A stretch of DNA of 64,000 nucleotides from Psychrobacillus vulpis (GCF_006861825.1 NZ_VDGI01000001.1:202172-266171); one strand, 5' to 3'. Shown: positions 35,319 through 44,153, numbered from the stretch's first letter. Made by a program: numbers and translations. The notes: generated from the letters alone by a model not told the origin.

Positions 35319-36071
35319 ATGAAAATTGTTTCTATTCGTAATATTCATGTTGGAGAAGGTATTCCTAAGATTATCGTTCCACTTATGGGAAAAAATACTG
35401 ACCAGCTTCTTTTGGAAATTAAAACAATAAAGAAGGCAAGCCCCGATATCGTTGAGTGGCGAGTAGATGTACTGGATGAAGTTGAAAATATAAACGTCGT
35501 AAAGCAGACACTCTCTATCATTCGAGAAACATTATTCCCTACCCCTCTTTTGTTCACGTTTAGAACTCATCGAGAAGGCGGAAATAAAGTAATCGATGAC
35601 ACTTATTATAAAAAACTTCTTAAAGAGGTTATACAAACAAAGGAAATCGATTTAGTAGATGTGGAGCTATTTTCTCCTAATGTGACCGATATTGTAGATA
35701 CTGCAAAAGCTAATGATGTGTTTGTTATTATGTCAAATCATGATTTTGAAAACACACCTGTGAAAGAAGAAATTATTTGGAGACTAAGAAGGATGCAGGA
35801 ACTTGGAGCGCATATTCCTAAAATTGCGGTAATGCCTAAAATTCCAACTGATGTACTTACCCTACTAGATGCTACATACACGATGAAGTCACTCTATGCA
35901 GACCGACCTATTATTACGATGTCGATGGCTTCTACTGGTGTTATTAGTCGAATAGCTGGCGAATTTTTTGGCTCTGCTGCAACCTTTGGCTCCGGAATCG
36001 AAGCATCTGCTCCAGGACAAATACCTGTAGAAGAGTTAAGAAAGATATTAGAGACTTTACATACAAACTAA
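35319..36071 (+). CDS. aroD: 3-Dehydroquinate dehydratase, type I
   Basis: 250-residue shikimate-pathway enzyme (EC 4.2.1.10). E-W-R-V-D near residue 45, F-T-F-R-T-H-R-E-G-G near residue 78, M-S-N-H-D-F (catalytic His, near 143) and A-V-M-P-K (Schiff-base Lys, near 170), with S-M-A-S-T-G-V-I-S-R and the C-terminal A-S-A-P-G-Q-I-P. ATG 35319 follows GGAGGGGAG. Monocistronic; its terminator appears to have been split by the IS element. Confidence 0.94.
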   Translation: MKIVSIRNIHVGEGIPKIIVPLMGKNTDQLLLEIKTIKKASPDIVEWRVDVLDEVENINVVKQTLSIIRETLFPTPLLFTFRTHREGGNKVIDDTYYKKLLKEVIQTKEIDLVDVELFSPNVTDIVDTAKANDVFVIMSNHDFENTPVKEEIIWRLRRMQELGAHIPKIAVMPKIPTDVLTLLDATYTMKSLYADRPIITMSMASTGVISRIAGEFFGSAATFGSGIEASAPGQIPVEELRKILETLHTN

Positions 36072-36103
36072 AAAACTAAGCTGATAATAAACAGACATTC
36101 AAT

Positions 36104-36121
36104 AAAAAAGTCTCCCAAACA
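36104..36121. terminator. Left arm of a terminator split by the IS element
   Basis: AAAAAAGTCTCCCAAACA pairs, with two mismatches, with TGTTTGAGAGGCTTTTTT at 37407-37424 on the other side of the IS. Without the IS this would be a bidirectional terminator after aroD. A smaller hairpin, AAGGG/CCCTT followed by TTT, remains at 36121-36142. Confidence 0.6.
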
Positions 36122-36164
36122 AGGGCAGTGACTACCCTTTTTGAGACAGGAATAAAACACCATA

Positions 36165-37004
36165 TTATGCAGCCAATTGACGGTATTGAACCGGCGATTG
36201 GCTGTTTAGTTTCGTTTGAATACGGATATTGTTATAATAAGTAATGTATTCTTCGACGATTCGTATCACACGTGCATTCGTTGTACGATAGATTTCGTCG
36301 AGATAGAACGTTTCAGACTTTAGCGTGGAATGAAACGTTTCGATTGGGGAATTATCAGCTGGCGTGCCTTTGCGGGACATGCTCATGGTAATTCCCTTTT
36401 CTTTGACTGCTTTTTGATAAGCATAGGATGTATAAACAGAACCTTGGTCACTATGCAGGATACAACCTTCTGGCAGATTAGGCAATTGATAGAGCGTGTC
36501 CAATACGAAATCGGTGTCTTGTTTGAAACCGATAGTTTGTGCCACAATTTCTCCATTGTAAACATCGAGAATACTAGAAAGATACATCATTGTTTGGCCG
36601 AAAGGCAAGTATGTAATATCTGTGACCAGTTTCTCTAAGGGCTTGGTTGCTGTAAAATCACGTGCCAATATGTTTGGTGCAACGTATGCTGGTTGCCCGG
36701 TACGCTTTCGTCTCTTCACCTTTACCTTACATTGCCAACCATATTGTTGCATGACACGCTGCACAGTCTTCTTACAAACTCCTGGATACAGAGCGGCAAT
36801 CTTTCGATAACCATATCGGAATTTATGCTCTTTGCACAAGTCGCCAATCTGCTGATCTCGAATCTCCTTTTGTGTGGATTGATCCGCATTCTTTCTCCAA
36901 CGATAGTATGATGAACGACCTACGCCTAGATGACGACAGATCTCGCCAATTGGCATAACATCCTTTAATTCTTCGACTAATTGGATTACTACTTTTGGCG
37001 CCAC
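36165..37004 (-). CDS. IS3-family transposase OrfB (integrase core, DDE)
   Basis: 279 residues. N-terminal HTH_21-like region (G-V-G-R-S-S-Y-Y-R-W-R-K) and an rve integrase core with the DDE triad: D in V-T-D-I-T-Y near 123, D in H-S-D-Q-G-S near 190, E in S-P-I-E-T-F-H near 226. It begins at GTG 37004 inside the end of orfA in the -1 frame. The CCAAAAG sequence just before the orfA stop is a likely -1 slippage site that would give an OrfAB fusion. Confidence 0.93.
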   Translation of the reverse strand: MAPKVVIQLVEELKDVMPIGEICRHLGVGRSSYYRWRKNADQSTQKEIRDQQIGDLCKEHKFRYGYRKIAALYPGVCKKTVQRVMQQYGWQCKVKVKRRKRTGQPAYVAPNILARDFTATKPLEKLVTDITYLPFGQTMMYLSSILDVYNGEIVAQTIGFKQDTDFVLDTLYQLPNLPEGCILHSDQGSVYTSYAYQKAVKEKGITMSMSRKGTPADNSPIETFHSTLKSETFYLDEIYRTTNARVIRIVEEYITYYNNIRIQTKLNSQSPVQYRQLAA

Positions 37005-37306
37005 TTCCTTTCCAATTCTTCGTACTTTTTTAAAACGTCAATCTGCTGTTTCAGATACCGATTCTCTGCCTGTAGCTTGGCTGTCTCGCTTTCATATTCC
37101 GGGCCTTTGCCGAAGGCATATTGTTTACCAACTGGTTGTTTAAGACGATGCATTTCCCCATTTCGATACCAACGCATCCATGTTTTCAGTTGTGTATAGT
37201 TTCGAATATTCAATTCTTCCATTACTTCTTTTACTGGTACCTTAGCCAACCGCATTTCAATTGCCTTCATTTTCACTTCTACTGGATAACTAACTCTTGT
37301 CCCCAT
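36989..37306 (-). CDS. IS3-family transposase OrfA (helix-turn-helix, leucine zipper)
   Basis: 105 residues. Starts M-G-T-R-V-S-Y-P-V-E-V-K with an HTH (V-M-E-E-L-N-I-R-N-Y-T-Q-L-K-T-W) and a C-terminal coiled coil (residues 75-105), typical of IS150-group OrfA. ATG 37306 behind GGAGGTG. Overlaps orfB by 16 bases. Confidence 0.92.
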   Translation of the reverse strand: MGTRVSYPVEVKMKAIEMRLAKVPVKEVMEELNIRNYTQLKTWMRWYRNGEMHRLKQPVGKQYAFGKGPEYESETAKLQAENRYLKQQIDVLKKYEELERKWRQK

Positions 37307-37431
37307 AGAAAAAACACCTCCGCATTGATGATTTAGGTATTGTATACCCGTTTTTCAACGAAAGGTGTTTTTATTTGTCTCATTTTTTTAGGTCAGTGCG
37401 CAAGTGTGTTTGAGAGGCTTTTTTGATTGTG

Positions 37432-37515
37432 ATTGTCCAACTTTTCCGGTTGATTGTCCAACTTTATTGCTTGATTGTCCAACTCTTCCGATATATTGTC
37501 CTTTGGACAGTCTCT
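37432..37515. repeat. 21-bp tandem repeat, four units
   Basis: ATTGTCCAAC begins at 37432, 37453 and 37474, and the degenerate ATTGTCCTTT at 37495, an exact 21-base period. It lies between the right flank of the IS and the GNAT gene end. The period is a multiple of three and one frame is open (L-D-C-P-T-L repeats), but no start or ribosome binding site supports a gene. Confidence 0.8.
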
Positions 37516-37519
37516 CCTG

Positions 37520-37981
37520 TTATAATTGCTGCGCTAGTCGGATCATATCCACACAAGCAATTCCGTTTTCTATTATTTCTTCTTCATAATGAATGGTGAA
37601 GAAGTCTTTGTCCACACCAGTAATTCTAAATCCGCATTTTTGATAGAGGGCAAGCTGACCAATGCTTGAATTGCCTGTCCCTACTTCCATTATTAAATAT
37701 CCTTGTTGCTTCGCTTTTTGAACCGCATCCAATACAAGTTTCTTCCCAATTCCTTTTCCGTGATATTGCTCCGCAACAGCTATATTCACGAGTTCTACTG
37801 TGTCAGGTCTAGTAGGTAGTAAGACGTAAACACCGATTGTTTCTCCATTTAGTTCGGCAACGTAGCATTCACCGAACTTTAAATACTGCTTTACGAGTGT
37901 TTCGGAAGGATCTGCTAGTAATAGTAAATCCATTGGATATGCTTCATTTATTATCTTCGTTATCAATTTATACTTCACCAT
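37520..37981 (-). CDS. GNAT family N-acetyltransferase (YvbK-like)
   Basis: 153 residues with acetyl-CoA motif V-A-E-Q-Y-H-G-K-G-I-G-K-K-L near residue 70 and L-A-L-Y-Q-K-C-G-F-R near residue 110. It overlaps the end of ogt by 14 bases, so it is the third gene of the adaA-ogt transcription unit. Substrate unknown. Confidence 0.88.
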   Translation of the reverse strand: MVKYKLITKIINEAYPMDLLLLADPSETLVKQYLKFGECYVAELNGETIGVYVLLPTRPDTVELVNIAVAEQYHGKGIGKKLVLDAVQKAKQQGYLIMEVGTGNSSIGQLALYQKCGFRITGVDKDFFTIHYEEEIIENGIACVDMIRLAQQL

Positions 37982-38474
37982 TTTCTAATGTTAGTAGTTT
38001 TTCTTTCATTTCTAATCCACCACGGTAGCCTGTTAACGCACCGCTTTTTGCTACAACTCTATGACATGGAATCGTAATTAATACAGGATTTGCACCTATT
38101 GCTGTTCCAACAGCACGAATAGCTGTAGGGTTATTAATAAGTTCAGCGATTTGTGAGTATGATTTCTTTTCTCCATAAGAAATTTTCATTAGTGCATCCC
38201 AAATAGTTAGTTGAAAAGCAGTACCTTTTAAATCTACCGGCATCGTGAAATCTCTTCGTAGACCATCTAGATATTCTTTCAATTCATTCATATACGGAGT
38301 TAAAGTTTCTTCATCTTCTGCTAATTCATATTTCGGAAAACGCTTTGTCAACCATACTTCCATTTCTTCGTAAGGTTTATCAGGCGATCCTATATAACAT
38401 ATTCCTTTTTCTGTTGCAGCGATATACAATCTCCATTCGTTATGAATGAAAAGTGTCCAGTATACTTTATTCAT
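37968..38474 (-). CDS. ogt: Methylated-DNA--protein-cysteine S-methyltransferase
   Basis: 168-residue O6-alkylguanine-DNA alkyltransferase (EC 2.1.1.63). Acceptor motif I-P-C-H-R-V-V near residue 133; arginine-finger region I-R-A-V-G-T-A-I-G-A-N-P; C-terminal G-Y-R-G-G-L-E-M-K. It overlaps the end of adaA by 8 bases. This corresponds to adaB of the B. subtilis adaptive response. Confidence 0.93.
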   Translation of the reverse strand: MNKVYWTLFIHNEWRLYIAATEKGICYIGSPDKPYEEMEVWLTKRFPKYELAEDEETLTPYMNELKEYLDGLRRDFTMPVDLKGTAFQLTIWDALMKISYGEKKSYSQIAELINNPTAIRAVGTAIGANPVLITIPCHRVVAKSGALTGYRGGLEMKEKLLTLENGEV

Positions 38475-39033
38475 CTGTTGGAACCTCCTTTTTTTTATAT
38501 TGAATTGGTGTTTTACCTGTTAGCTTTTTAAAAAGTGTAATGAAATATGGGATATTGTGCATTCCAATCGTCGAACCTATATCCGCAAGTGATTTGTTTG
38601 AAGTTATCAGTAATTCTTTCGCTTTTTCAATTCTTATTTGTTGCATATATTCTACGGGAGATAAGCCCAATATTTTTTTAAAGGTTCTCTGTAAATGGTA
38701 CGGACTTCCATGACATATATCAGCAAGATTATCTAGCGTTAAAGGTTGATCATAATGAAGATCTATATACTCTTTGATCTGGGTGACCCATTCTACATCA
38801 GGTAATCGTAATCCGCTTGGTTTACATCGTTTACACGGTCTAAATCCTTCATCTACTGCGTTTTTTGCTTCTAGATAAATTCGGACGTTTTCTTTCTTCG
38901 GCGGCCGTGATTTGCAAGAAGGTCTACAAAATATTCCTGTTGATTTGACAGCATAATAAAACACTTCATCGTAAGCTGGATTATTTTGAACGATTGCCTC
39001 CCACTGCTCATCAGATATTTTCTCATTTTTCAT
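38467..39033 (-). CDS. adaA: Methylphosphotriester-DNA methyltransferase and transcriptional activator AdaA
   Basis: 188 residues. N-terminal Ada zinc domain with F-C-R-P-S-C-K-S-R-P-P and F-R-P-C-K-R-C-K-P (four Cys ligands, one being the methyl acceptor), and a C-terminal AraC-type double HTH (S-P-Y-H-L-Q-R-T-F-K-K and G-F/G-M-H-N-I-P-Y-F-I-T-L-F-K-K). It activates the alkylation-damage genes when methylated. Divergent from alkA with a 119-base region that must hold the Ada operator. Confidence 0.94.
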   Translation of the reverse strand: MKNEKISDEQWEAIVQNNPAYDEVFYYAVKSTGIFCRPSCKSRPPKKENVRIYLEAKNAVDEGFRPCKRCKPSGLRLPDVEWVTQIKEYIDLHYDQPLTLDNLADICHGSPYHLQRTFKKILGLSPVEYMQQIRIEKAKELLITSNKSLADIGSTIGMHNIPYFITLFKKLTGKTPIQYKKKEVPTDE

Positions 39034-39152
39034 GGATTCACCTCCATCTTTAGTATACTTTTATTTAACAAAAAATAGCTGATTTCTGGACGTAATAGCA
39101 AGATAACGAAATTTTTTATGTTTATAATGTAGTAATGAAGGGGTGTAGCAGT

Positions 39153-40067
39153 ATGTTATGGGAAGAAAAAGATGAGCTAATCATATTAAATGTACCAACA
39201 GAATTTAGTTTTACACAGAACCTCCGTTACTTGATGAGATCAACGAATGAATGTATGTTTCATATTTACGATAACAAAGTAAGAAAAGCAATTCCTATCG
39301 ATGAATATACAGCTCTTGTTGAAATTAGGGAACTAGATGATTACTCACTCATCATTGAATTTTTAGGGGATACAAGGCCAAAAAGTAAAGCAACACGCGA
39401 ACGAGTAGTAGCATACATTATTGAATGGTTTGATTTGAAAACAGAACTAAAAGTCTTCTATGAAGTTGCAAAAAATGATGCGTTGCTTAAACAAGCGACT
39501 ATAGAATTTATGGGATTAAGAATTATGGGAATTCCGGATTTGTTTGAAGCAATGGTTTGGGGAATACTTGGCCAACAAATCAATTTAGCATATGCTTATA
39601 CTTTGAAAAGACGTTTAGTTGAAAAGTTTGGGCGATCAGTTAAGTTTGAGGGTCAACAATATTGGGTGTTCCCAACTCCAAGTGATATTGCAAAGCTAGC
39701 ACTAGAAGATTTAGTAGACTTGAAAATGACTGTGAAAAAATGTGAGTACTTAATAGAAGTTGCGAGTCTTATAGATATGGGCTTACTCAACAAAAAAATG
39801 CTATTAGATACAAATGATTTAAAAGAAGCGGAAAAAGTGTTAACAAAAATTCGTGGTATTGGACCTTGGACGGCAAATTATGTTTTAATGCGCTGTTTAA
39901 GATTTCCTTCCGCATTTCCAATAGATGATGTAGGACTACATAATGCCATCAAGCATGTAACAGGTTCCGAGCAAAAGCCTTTAAGAGATGAAATACAAAA
40001 GCTATCTATACCTTGGAAAGGCTGGGAAGCATACGCGACGTTCTATTTATGGAGACTTTTATATTAA
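39153..40067 (+). CDS. alkA: DNA-3-methyladenine glycosylase II, AlkA type
   Basis: 304 residues. HhH-GPD glycosylase: helix-hairpin-helix and active site R-G-I-G-P-W-T-A-N-Y-V-L-M-R followed by F-P-I-D-D-V-G-L with the catalytic Asp (near residue 240), and V-W-G-I-L-G-Q-Q-I-N near 130. ATG 39153 follows GGGGTG; an upstream in-frame ATG (39135) lies on it. Arranged divergently from adaA as in B. subtilis; removes alkylated purines. Confidence 0.92.
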   Translation: MLWEEKDELIILNVPTEFSFTQNLRYLMRSTNECMFHIYDNKVRKAIPIDEYTALVEIRELDDYSLIIEFLGDTRPKSKATRERVVAYIIEWFDLKTELKVFYEVAKNDALLKQATIEFMGLRIMGIPDLFEAMVWGILGQQINLAYAYTLKRRLVEKFGRSVKFEGQQYWVFPTPSDIAKLALEDLVDLKMTVKKCEYLIEVASLIDMGLLNKKMLLDTNDLKEAEKVLTKIRGIGPWTANYVLMRCLRFPSAFPIDDVGLHNAIKHVTGSEQKPLRDEIQKLSIPWKGWEAYATFYLWRLLY

Positions 40068-40084
40068 GAATAGCGAAAGCACCA

Positions 40085-40215
40085 TTTAAATATGTCCATC
40101 TCAGCTGTTTTCCGAAGCTTACTGCGGGCGAAGAATTTAGTCTCCTCGTCGCGCTTACGCTCTCCTGCTGGGCGCTTTCCCGCAGGAGCTAGATCGATTT
40201 GGAGTAAAAAGTTTA
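40085..40215. repeat. Decayed GC-rich intergenic repeat
   Basis: Between alkA and the converging gene lie modules found in the other intergenic repeats (ACTGCGGGCGAAGAATTTAG, CTTTCCCGCAGGAGCTAG). No terminal inverted repeats remain, so I call it a remnant. Confidence 0.55.
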
Positions 40216-40219
40216 TACT

Positions 40220-40260
40220 AAAATCCCTTCCTCTCTTTAAAGAGAAGGAAGGGATTTCTT
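40220..40260. terminator. Bidirectional terminator
   Basis: AAATCCCTTC-CTCTCT and AGAGA-GGAAGGGATTT stem around TTAA, with CTTTTATT on one side and TTTTAG-rich sequence on the other. It serves both alkA and the converging secreted-protein gene. Confidence 0.85.
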
Positions 40261-41691
40261 TTATTGTTGTATCAATAATTCTAAAATATCTTCGGAAACA
40301 TATATATTATTGTTTTTTAATATCGGCTTTTCTGCAAATTGTCTTAGACTTCGGTTGTAGCTATAAGTTTTTTCACCAAGTGTAATCGTCAATGAGCTAT
40401 TTCCTAGTGTTAGTATATTGCTACCTTTTTTCGGATGAGATTTTACATCGTAGCCCAGATATTCAGCCACTTTTTTAAGTGGAATCATCTTAGTTCCATT
40501 TTGCATATAATGATCTTTTTCAATAATATTTTGAACTTCTTTTATTTCTGGTGAAAGGTAGTTAATCGCTACAATTTTATTTGGTGGAGTTTGTGCTGGA
40601 ATACTCATAGTTGTTATTGTATAAAATACAACTAGCTCTTTTCCATGTAAGTCTTCTTTTTCTATTTTCTCGCCTTTTTCATTTACTAAAACTGTTTCTT
40701 TTCCAATGTTTAGCTTTAGTTCTTTATCTAGACTTAGAAATTCATCGTCAAATTTAGCTACTTTAACAGACCCTAACTTTTTCTCGTCATGCAAAATTAC
40801 TAGCTCCGGAGAGATTTGTGCAGGGTAGATCAAAATCATTGGCTTGTTTTTATCATAGTACGCGTCGATTCGTTGCCCTTTTTTAATTGATTCTTTTTGA
40901 GTAGCTTTTGCTGTCCCGCTGTTATATGCAAGCGTGTCTTTATTGATTGTAAATATTGTAGTTTGTGGCTCTTTTTCCTCTGTAACTACTGTTAACGTTA
41001 CTTTTCCATCTTTTTTAGAAACATCTTTGATAATTCCCGAAGATTTCATGTAATTTGATGTGTCTTCTTGTGACATGGAATCGACTGCTACGATTTTACT
41101 TGGAGTCGTTTGAGAAGGGATACTTCTTGTCGTAAACGTGTAGAAAACAACTAATTCTTTTCCATTTAAATCTTGTTGCTTAACTTTTTCTCCCTTTTCA
41201 TTCACTATAATAGTTTCCTTCGAGATGTTGAGCTTTAACTTATTGTCTAAACTAACAAAGTTGTTATCAAACTGACTTACTTTAACATATGCAGGCTTCT
41301 TTTCATCATGCACAATAACTAACTCTGGAGAAATTTGTGCAGGATAAATCATAATCATTGGTTTGTTTTTATCGTAGTACGCATCTATGCGTTGCCCTTT
41401 TTTAAAGGAATCTTTTTGAATTGTATTTGTTGATCCACTGTTCCATAAAAGTGTTTCATCATTGATAGTGAAGATAGTTGTAATTGGTTCTTTTCCTTCT
41501 GATGCTACTGTTAAAGTAACGTTATCATTTTTAACAACGACATCTTTGACAATTCCAGAAGACTTCACGTAATTAGTTGTGTCTTTTTCTTCCATTTTTA
41601 CTTCTTTTCCATTTTGCGCACTTGCATATGACTGATTGAATATAAATCCTGCCATTAGTAATGCTACTGCAAATATACTTAGTTTTTTCAT
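40261..41691 (-). CDS. Secreted protein with two ~167-residue repeats and a copper-amine-oxidase-N-like domain
   Basis: 476 residues. Signal peptide (residues 1-25, A-S-A cleavage region). Two tandem repeats at about 39-205 and 212-378 share Y-V/M-K-S-S-G-I, K-K-G-Q-R-I-D-A-Y-Y-D-K-N-K-P-M-I, and N-E-K-G-E-K. The C-terminal ~75 residues (M-I-P-L-K-K-V-A-E-Y-L-G-Y) match the stalk-type domain called copper amine oxidase N-terminal. No enzyme domain, so a wall or extracellular binding role is likely. Start ATG behind AGGAGCG. Confidence 0.8.
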   Translation of the reverse strand: MKKLSIFAVALLMAGFIFNQSYASAQNGKEVKMEEKDTTNYVKSSGIVKDVVVKNDNVTLTVASEGKEPITTIFTINDETLLWNSGSTNTIQKDSFKKGQRIDAYYDKNKPMIMIYPAQISPELVIVHDEKKPAYVKVSQFDNNFVSLDNKLKLNISKETIIVNEKGEKVKQQDLNGKELVVFYTFTTRSIPSQTTPSKIVAVDSMSQEDTSNYMKSSGIIKDVSKKDGKVTLTVVTEEKEPQTTIFTINKDTLAYNSGTAKATQKESIKKGQRIDAYYDKNKPMILIYPAQISPELVILHDEKKLGSVKVAKFDDEFLSLDKELKLNIGKETVLVNEKGEKIEKEDLHGKELVVFYTITTMSIPAQTPPNKIVAINYLSPEIKEVQNIIEKDHYMQNGTKMIPLKKVAEYLGYDVKSHPKKGSNILTLGNSSLTITLGEKTYSYNRSLRQFAEKPILKNNNIYVSEDILELLIQQ

Positions 41692-41830
41692 CGTATCGCT
41701 CCTTTTTCTTCCTTTTCATAGAATTTGACGCCCAACTTAACAAAACGTTACAAAAAAAATTGAAACATTATCCAAATTCGAACGTATTACTGTAAGGAAA
41801 TATAAAAAAATTTAAGAATGGAGTCTACAT

Positions 41831-42730
41831 ATGACGTTATCTATTAATCAAGTAACAAAAAGATATCAAGACTTTGTAGCCGTTGATAATTTGTCCTTTA
41901 CGATTGAAAAGGGTGAAATATTTGGATTAATCGGGCAGAACGGCGCTGGTAAAACAACTACGTTTCGCATGATTTTAGACCTTCAAGAAACGACAGAAGG
42001 TACTATTATGTGGAATGAAAAACATATTAATTCGATTAATCGAGATATTTTAGGTTATCTACCTGAAGAACGTGGTATTTTCCCAGCGATGACAGTGGAA
42101 AGTCAACTTTATTTCTTTGGAGAATTAAGAGGAAAACTACGCAAGGATCTACATAAAGAAGTAGATTATTGGATTGAGCGTTTTGAATTAGAAGATAAAC
42201 GAAAAGCAAAGGCGGAAACATTGTCTAAAGGGAACCAGCAAAAGGTTCAGCTTATCGCAAGTTTTATTCATCAACCGGAGTTTCTCATTTTAGATGAACC
42301 TTTTAGTGGTCTTGATCCAGTGAATAAGGATTTATTGAAAAATGCTATTCTTGAGCTGAAAGAAAAAGGAACGACAATTTTATTTTCTAGTCATCAAATG
42401 GATAATGTAGAAGAGCTATGTGATCATCTATGCTTGTTGAAACGTGGGGTCTCTTTATTTACTGGTAGTTTATTAGATTTGAAAAAACAATATGGGAAAA
42501 CAAAATTGACGATTCGAACTGATATTTCAAAAGAAAAACTCGAAAAGTTGGACGGTGTTAAGGATATTCAAGTTGGAAAAGACCAATACACACTGACTTT
42601 AGAAGATGAAACGTATGCACAGTCTATTTTTGACTTTGTCTCCGACGGAAAATACATTGAGAAGTTCAGTTTAGACTATTTGACGTTAGATGAAATTTTC
42701 AAAGATAAGGTAGGTGGTACAAATGTCTAA
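41831..42730 (+). CDS. ABC transporter ATP-binding protein, NatA/YhaQ-like
   Basis: 299 residues. Walker A G-Q-N-G-A-G-K-T-T near residue 37, signature L-S-K-G-N-Q-Q-K near residue 133, Walker B F-L-I-L-D-E-P-F-S-G-L near residue 153, then H-loop S-S-H-Q-M. The ~80-residue C-terminal extension is typical of drug- or sodium-exporter subunits. Its stop overlaps the start of the permease gene by 8 bases. Substrate by homology could be Na+ or a peptide antibiotic; not shown. Confidence 0.93.
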   Translation: MTLSINQVTKRYQDFVAVDNLSFTIEKGEIFGLIGQNGAGKTTTFRMILDLQETTEGTIMWNEKHINSINRDILGYLPEERGIFPAMTVESQLYFFGELRGKLRKDLHKEVDYWIERFELEDKRKAKAETLSKGNQQKVQLIASFIHQPEFLILDEPFSGLDPVNKDLLKNAILELKEKGTTILFSSHQMDNVEELCDHLCLLKRGVSLFTGSLLDLKKQYGKTKLTIRTDISKEKLEKLDGVKDIQVGKDQYTLTLEDETYAQSIFDFVSDGKYIEKFSLDYLTLDEIFKDKVGGTNV

Positions 42731-43961
42731 GTTTTGGCTTCTCGTAAAGCAATTATATACTCAAAAAGTAAAAGCGAAATCATTTATATTTTCTATTCTT
42801 CTTTACGTTGTTGTCATTAGTGCTGTAATGTTTTGGTCAGATATTAAGGAAGCATTGTTTAAAGATGAGCCATTACAGGTTGCTTTAGTGAATGAAACAG
42901 ATGCAGATATCGAGTCCTTGTTTAAATCAGACAATGATGTAGAGTTTACATTCCCTACTGAAGAAATTGCCGCAATAGAAAAACAGGTTGTCGACGGTGA
43001 TTACGATGCTGCCATTTTTATAAAAGATCAAGAAAAATCGTTAGCTGCTGAGATTGCTACGTATGAGCCTCTAACGTTTAACGATCAACTTAGCTTATCT
43101 TCTCAATTACAGTACGCAGGTAAGCTTTATGAAGTACAACAGCTCAATTTATCAGCTGAACAAGCAGAAAAAATTCTTCAGTCTGAAACGGTTATTTCGA
43201 TGAAAAATTTAAATGAACAGTCATCTACTGGTAAAAGTGAAGATGAAAAAGCTGCAGGAATCGGTGCTTCTTTCTTAGTCGGATTTTTAATCTATTCATT
43301 TGTAATGACGTTTTTATCGATGATTACTACGGATGTTGCATCTGAAAAAGGATCACGCGTTTTAGAAGTTCTACTTGCTAGTGTGAAGCCATCTACTCAC
43401 TTCCTGGCAAAGTTGACAGGAACATTCTTACTCGCTTTAACTCAAATTGGTACACTATTGCTTGTCCAAGGTCTATTATTTATGTTTATCGACAACGGTT
43501 CTAAATGGGACGTTGTTTTAGATACTATCAATGAATTATCAGTCGGATTTATTGGATACGCAGTGGTATTTTTATTGTTAACGATTGTGCTTTACTTAAT
43601 CATTGGTGCATTACTTGGCTCACTTGTATCTAAAGTAGAAGAATCCAGCCAAGCAATGATGCCTGCTATGATGCTTGGCATTATTGGATTTTACGTTTTA
43701 CTATCTGGAATGTACAGCCCAGACACATTGCTTATCAAAATATTCTCGTTCATTCCATTTACATCAGGAATGGTTATGCCACTCCGAATTGGAGCAACCG
43801 ACATTTCTTCGTTTGCCCCAATGCTATCATTGCTTATATTAATCGGCACTGTAGTACTGTTGTTCTTAATCAGTCTGTCGTTCTACAAACGAAGCGTCCT
43901 AACATACAGCTCAGGTGGCATCATCCAAAAAATCAAAACCGTTCTAAAAGTAACAACTTAA
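42723..43961 (+). CDS. ABC transporter permease, NatB/YhaP-like
   Basis: 413 residues. One N-terminal membrane segment, a large extracytoplasmic loop (about residues 40-180), then five or six C-terminal membrane segments: the ABC2_membrane_3 layout. ATG 42723 sits inside the end of the ATP-binding gene. F-I-P-F-T-S-G-M-V-M-P-L-R near residue 345 is a conserved family segment. Works with the preceding ATPase as an exporter. Confidence 0.9.
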   Translation: MSKFWLLVKQLYTQKVKAKSFIFSILLYVVVISAVMFWSDIKEALFKDEPLQVALVNETDADIESLFKSDNDVEFTFPTEEIAAIEKQVVDGDYDAAIFIKDQEKSLAAEIATYEPLTFNDQLSLSSQLQYAGKLYEVQQLNLSAEQAEKILQSETVISMKNLNEQSSTGKSEDEKAAGIGASFLVGFLIYSFVMTFLSMITTDVASEKGSRVLEVLLASVKPSTHFLAKLTGTFLLALTQIGTLLLVQGLLFMFIDNGSKWDVVLDTINELSVGFIGYAVVFLLLTIVLYLIIGALLGSLVSKVEESSQAMMPAMMLGIIGFYVLLSGMYSPDTLLIKIFSFIPFTSGMVMPLRIGATDISSFAPMLSLLILIGTVVLLFLISLSFYKRSVLTYSSGGIIQKIKTVLKVTT

Positions 43962-44083
43962 TTGGTGCCTGGCACCAAAACATTCATGTTTATTTAAACA
44001 AACGTGAAAGTTCAAACTTTCACGTTTGTTTTATTTTTCGCGTTTGTTTTGGTGCCTGGCACCAGTAATATTTTTGTAATGAT
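43962..44083. repeat. Pair of REP-like palindromes flanking a terminator
   Basis: TTGGTGCCTGGCACCA occurs at 43962 and again at 44049, the second followed by GTAATATTTTTGTAATGATG. A third copy (TGGTGCCAGGCACCA) is at 51337. Between the two is a perfect 15-bp stem, AAACAAACGTGAAAG with its complement (43996-44031), followed by TATTTTTC, the terminator of the ABC operon. Confidence 0.85.
43996..44039 (+). terminator. Terminator of the NatAB-like operon
   Basis: Perfect 15-bp stem around TTCAAA, followed by a T-rich tail. Confidence 0.88.
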
Positions 44084-44153
44084 GCTTAGCACTTAGGAAC
44101 TATTTTGGGTGGTTTTTGCATAGAATAGTGGATGAAAGAAGGGATGCGAATAG

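Larger units (their letters stand above)
36142..37382 (-). mobile_element. IS3-family (IS150 group) insertion sequence, intact-looking
   Basis: About 1.24 kb, bounded by TGAGACAGGAATAAAACACC on the left and GGTGTTTTTATTTGTCTCA on the right, imperfect inverted repeats of each other. It contains two overlapping transposase frames with a helix-turn-helix OrfA and DDE OrfB. The flanks are both T-rich, so a short target duplication cannot be fixed by eye. It is the only complete insertion sequence in the window. Confidence 0.87.

Noticed and set aside
37404-37589. Cys/Pro repeat frame over the 21-bp tandem repeat
   Set aside because: No start with ribosome binding site, overlaps the end of a real gene on the other strand; explained by a 21-base period.
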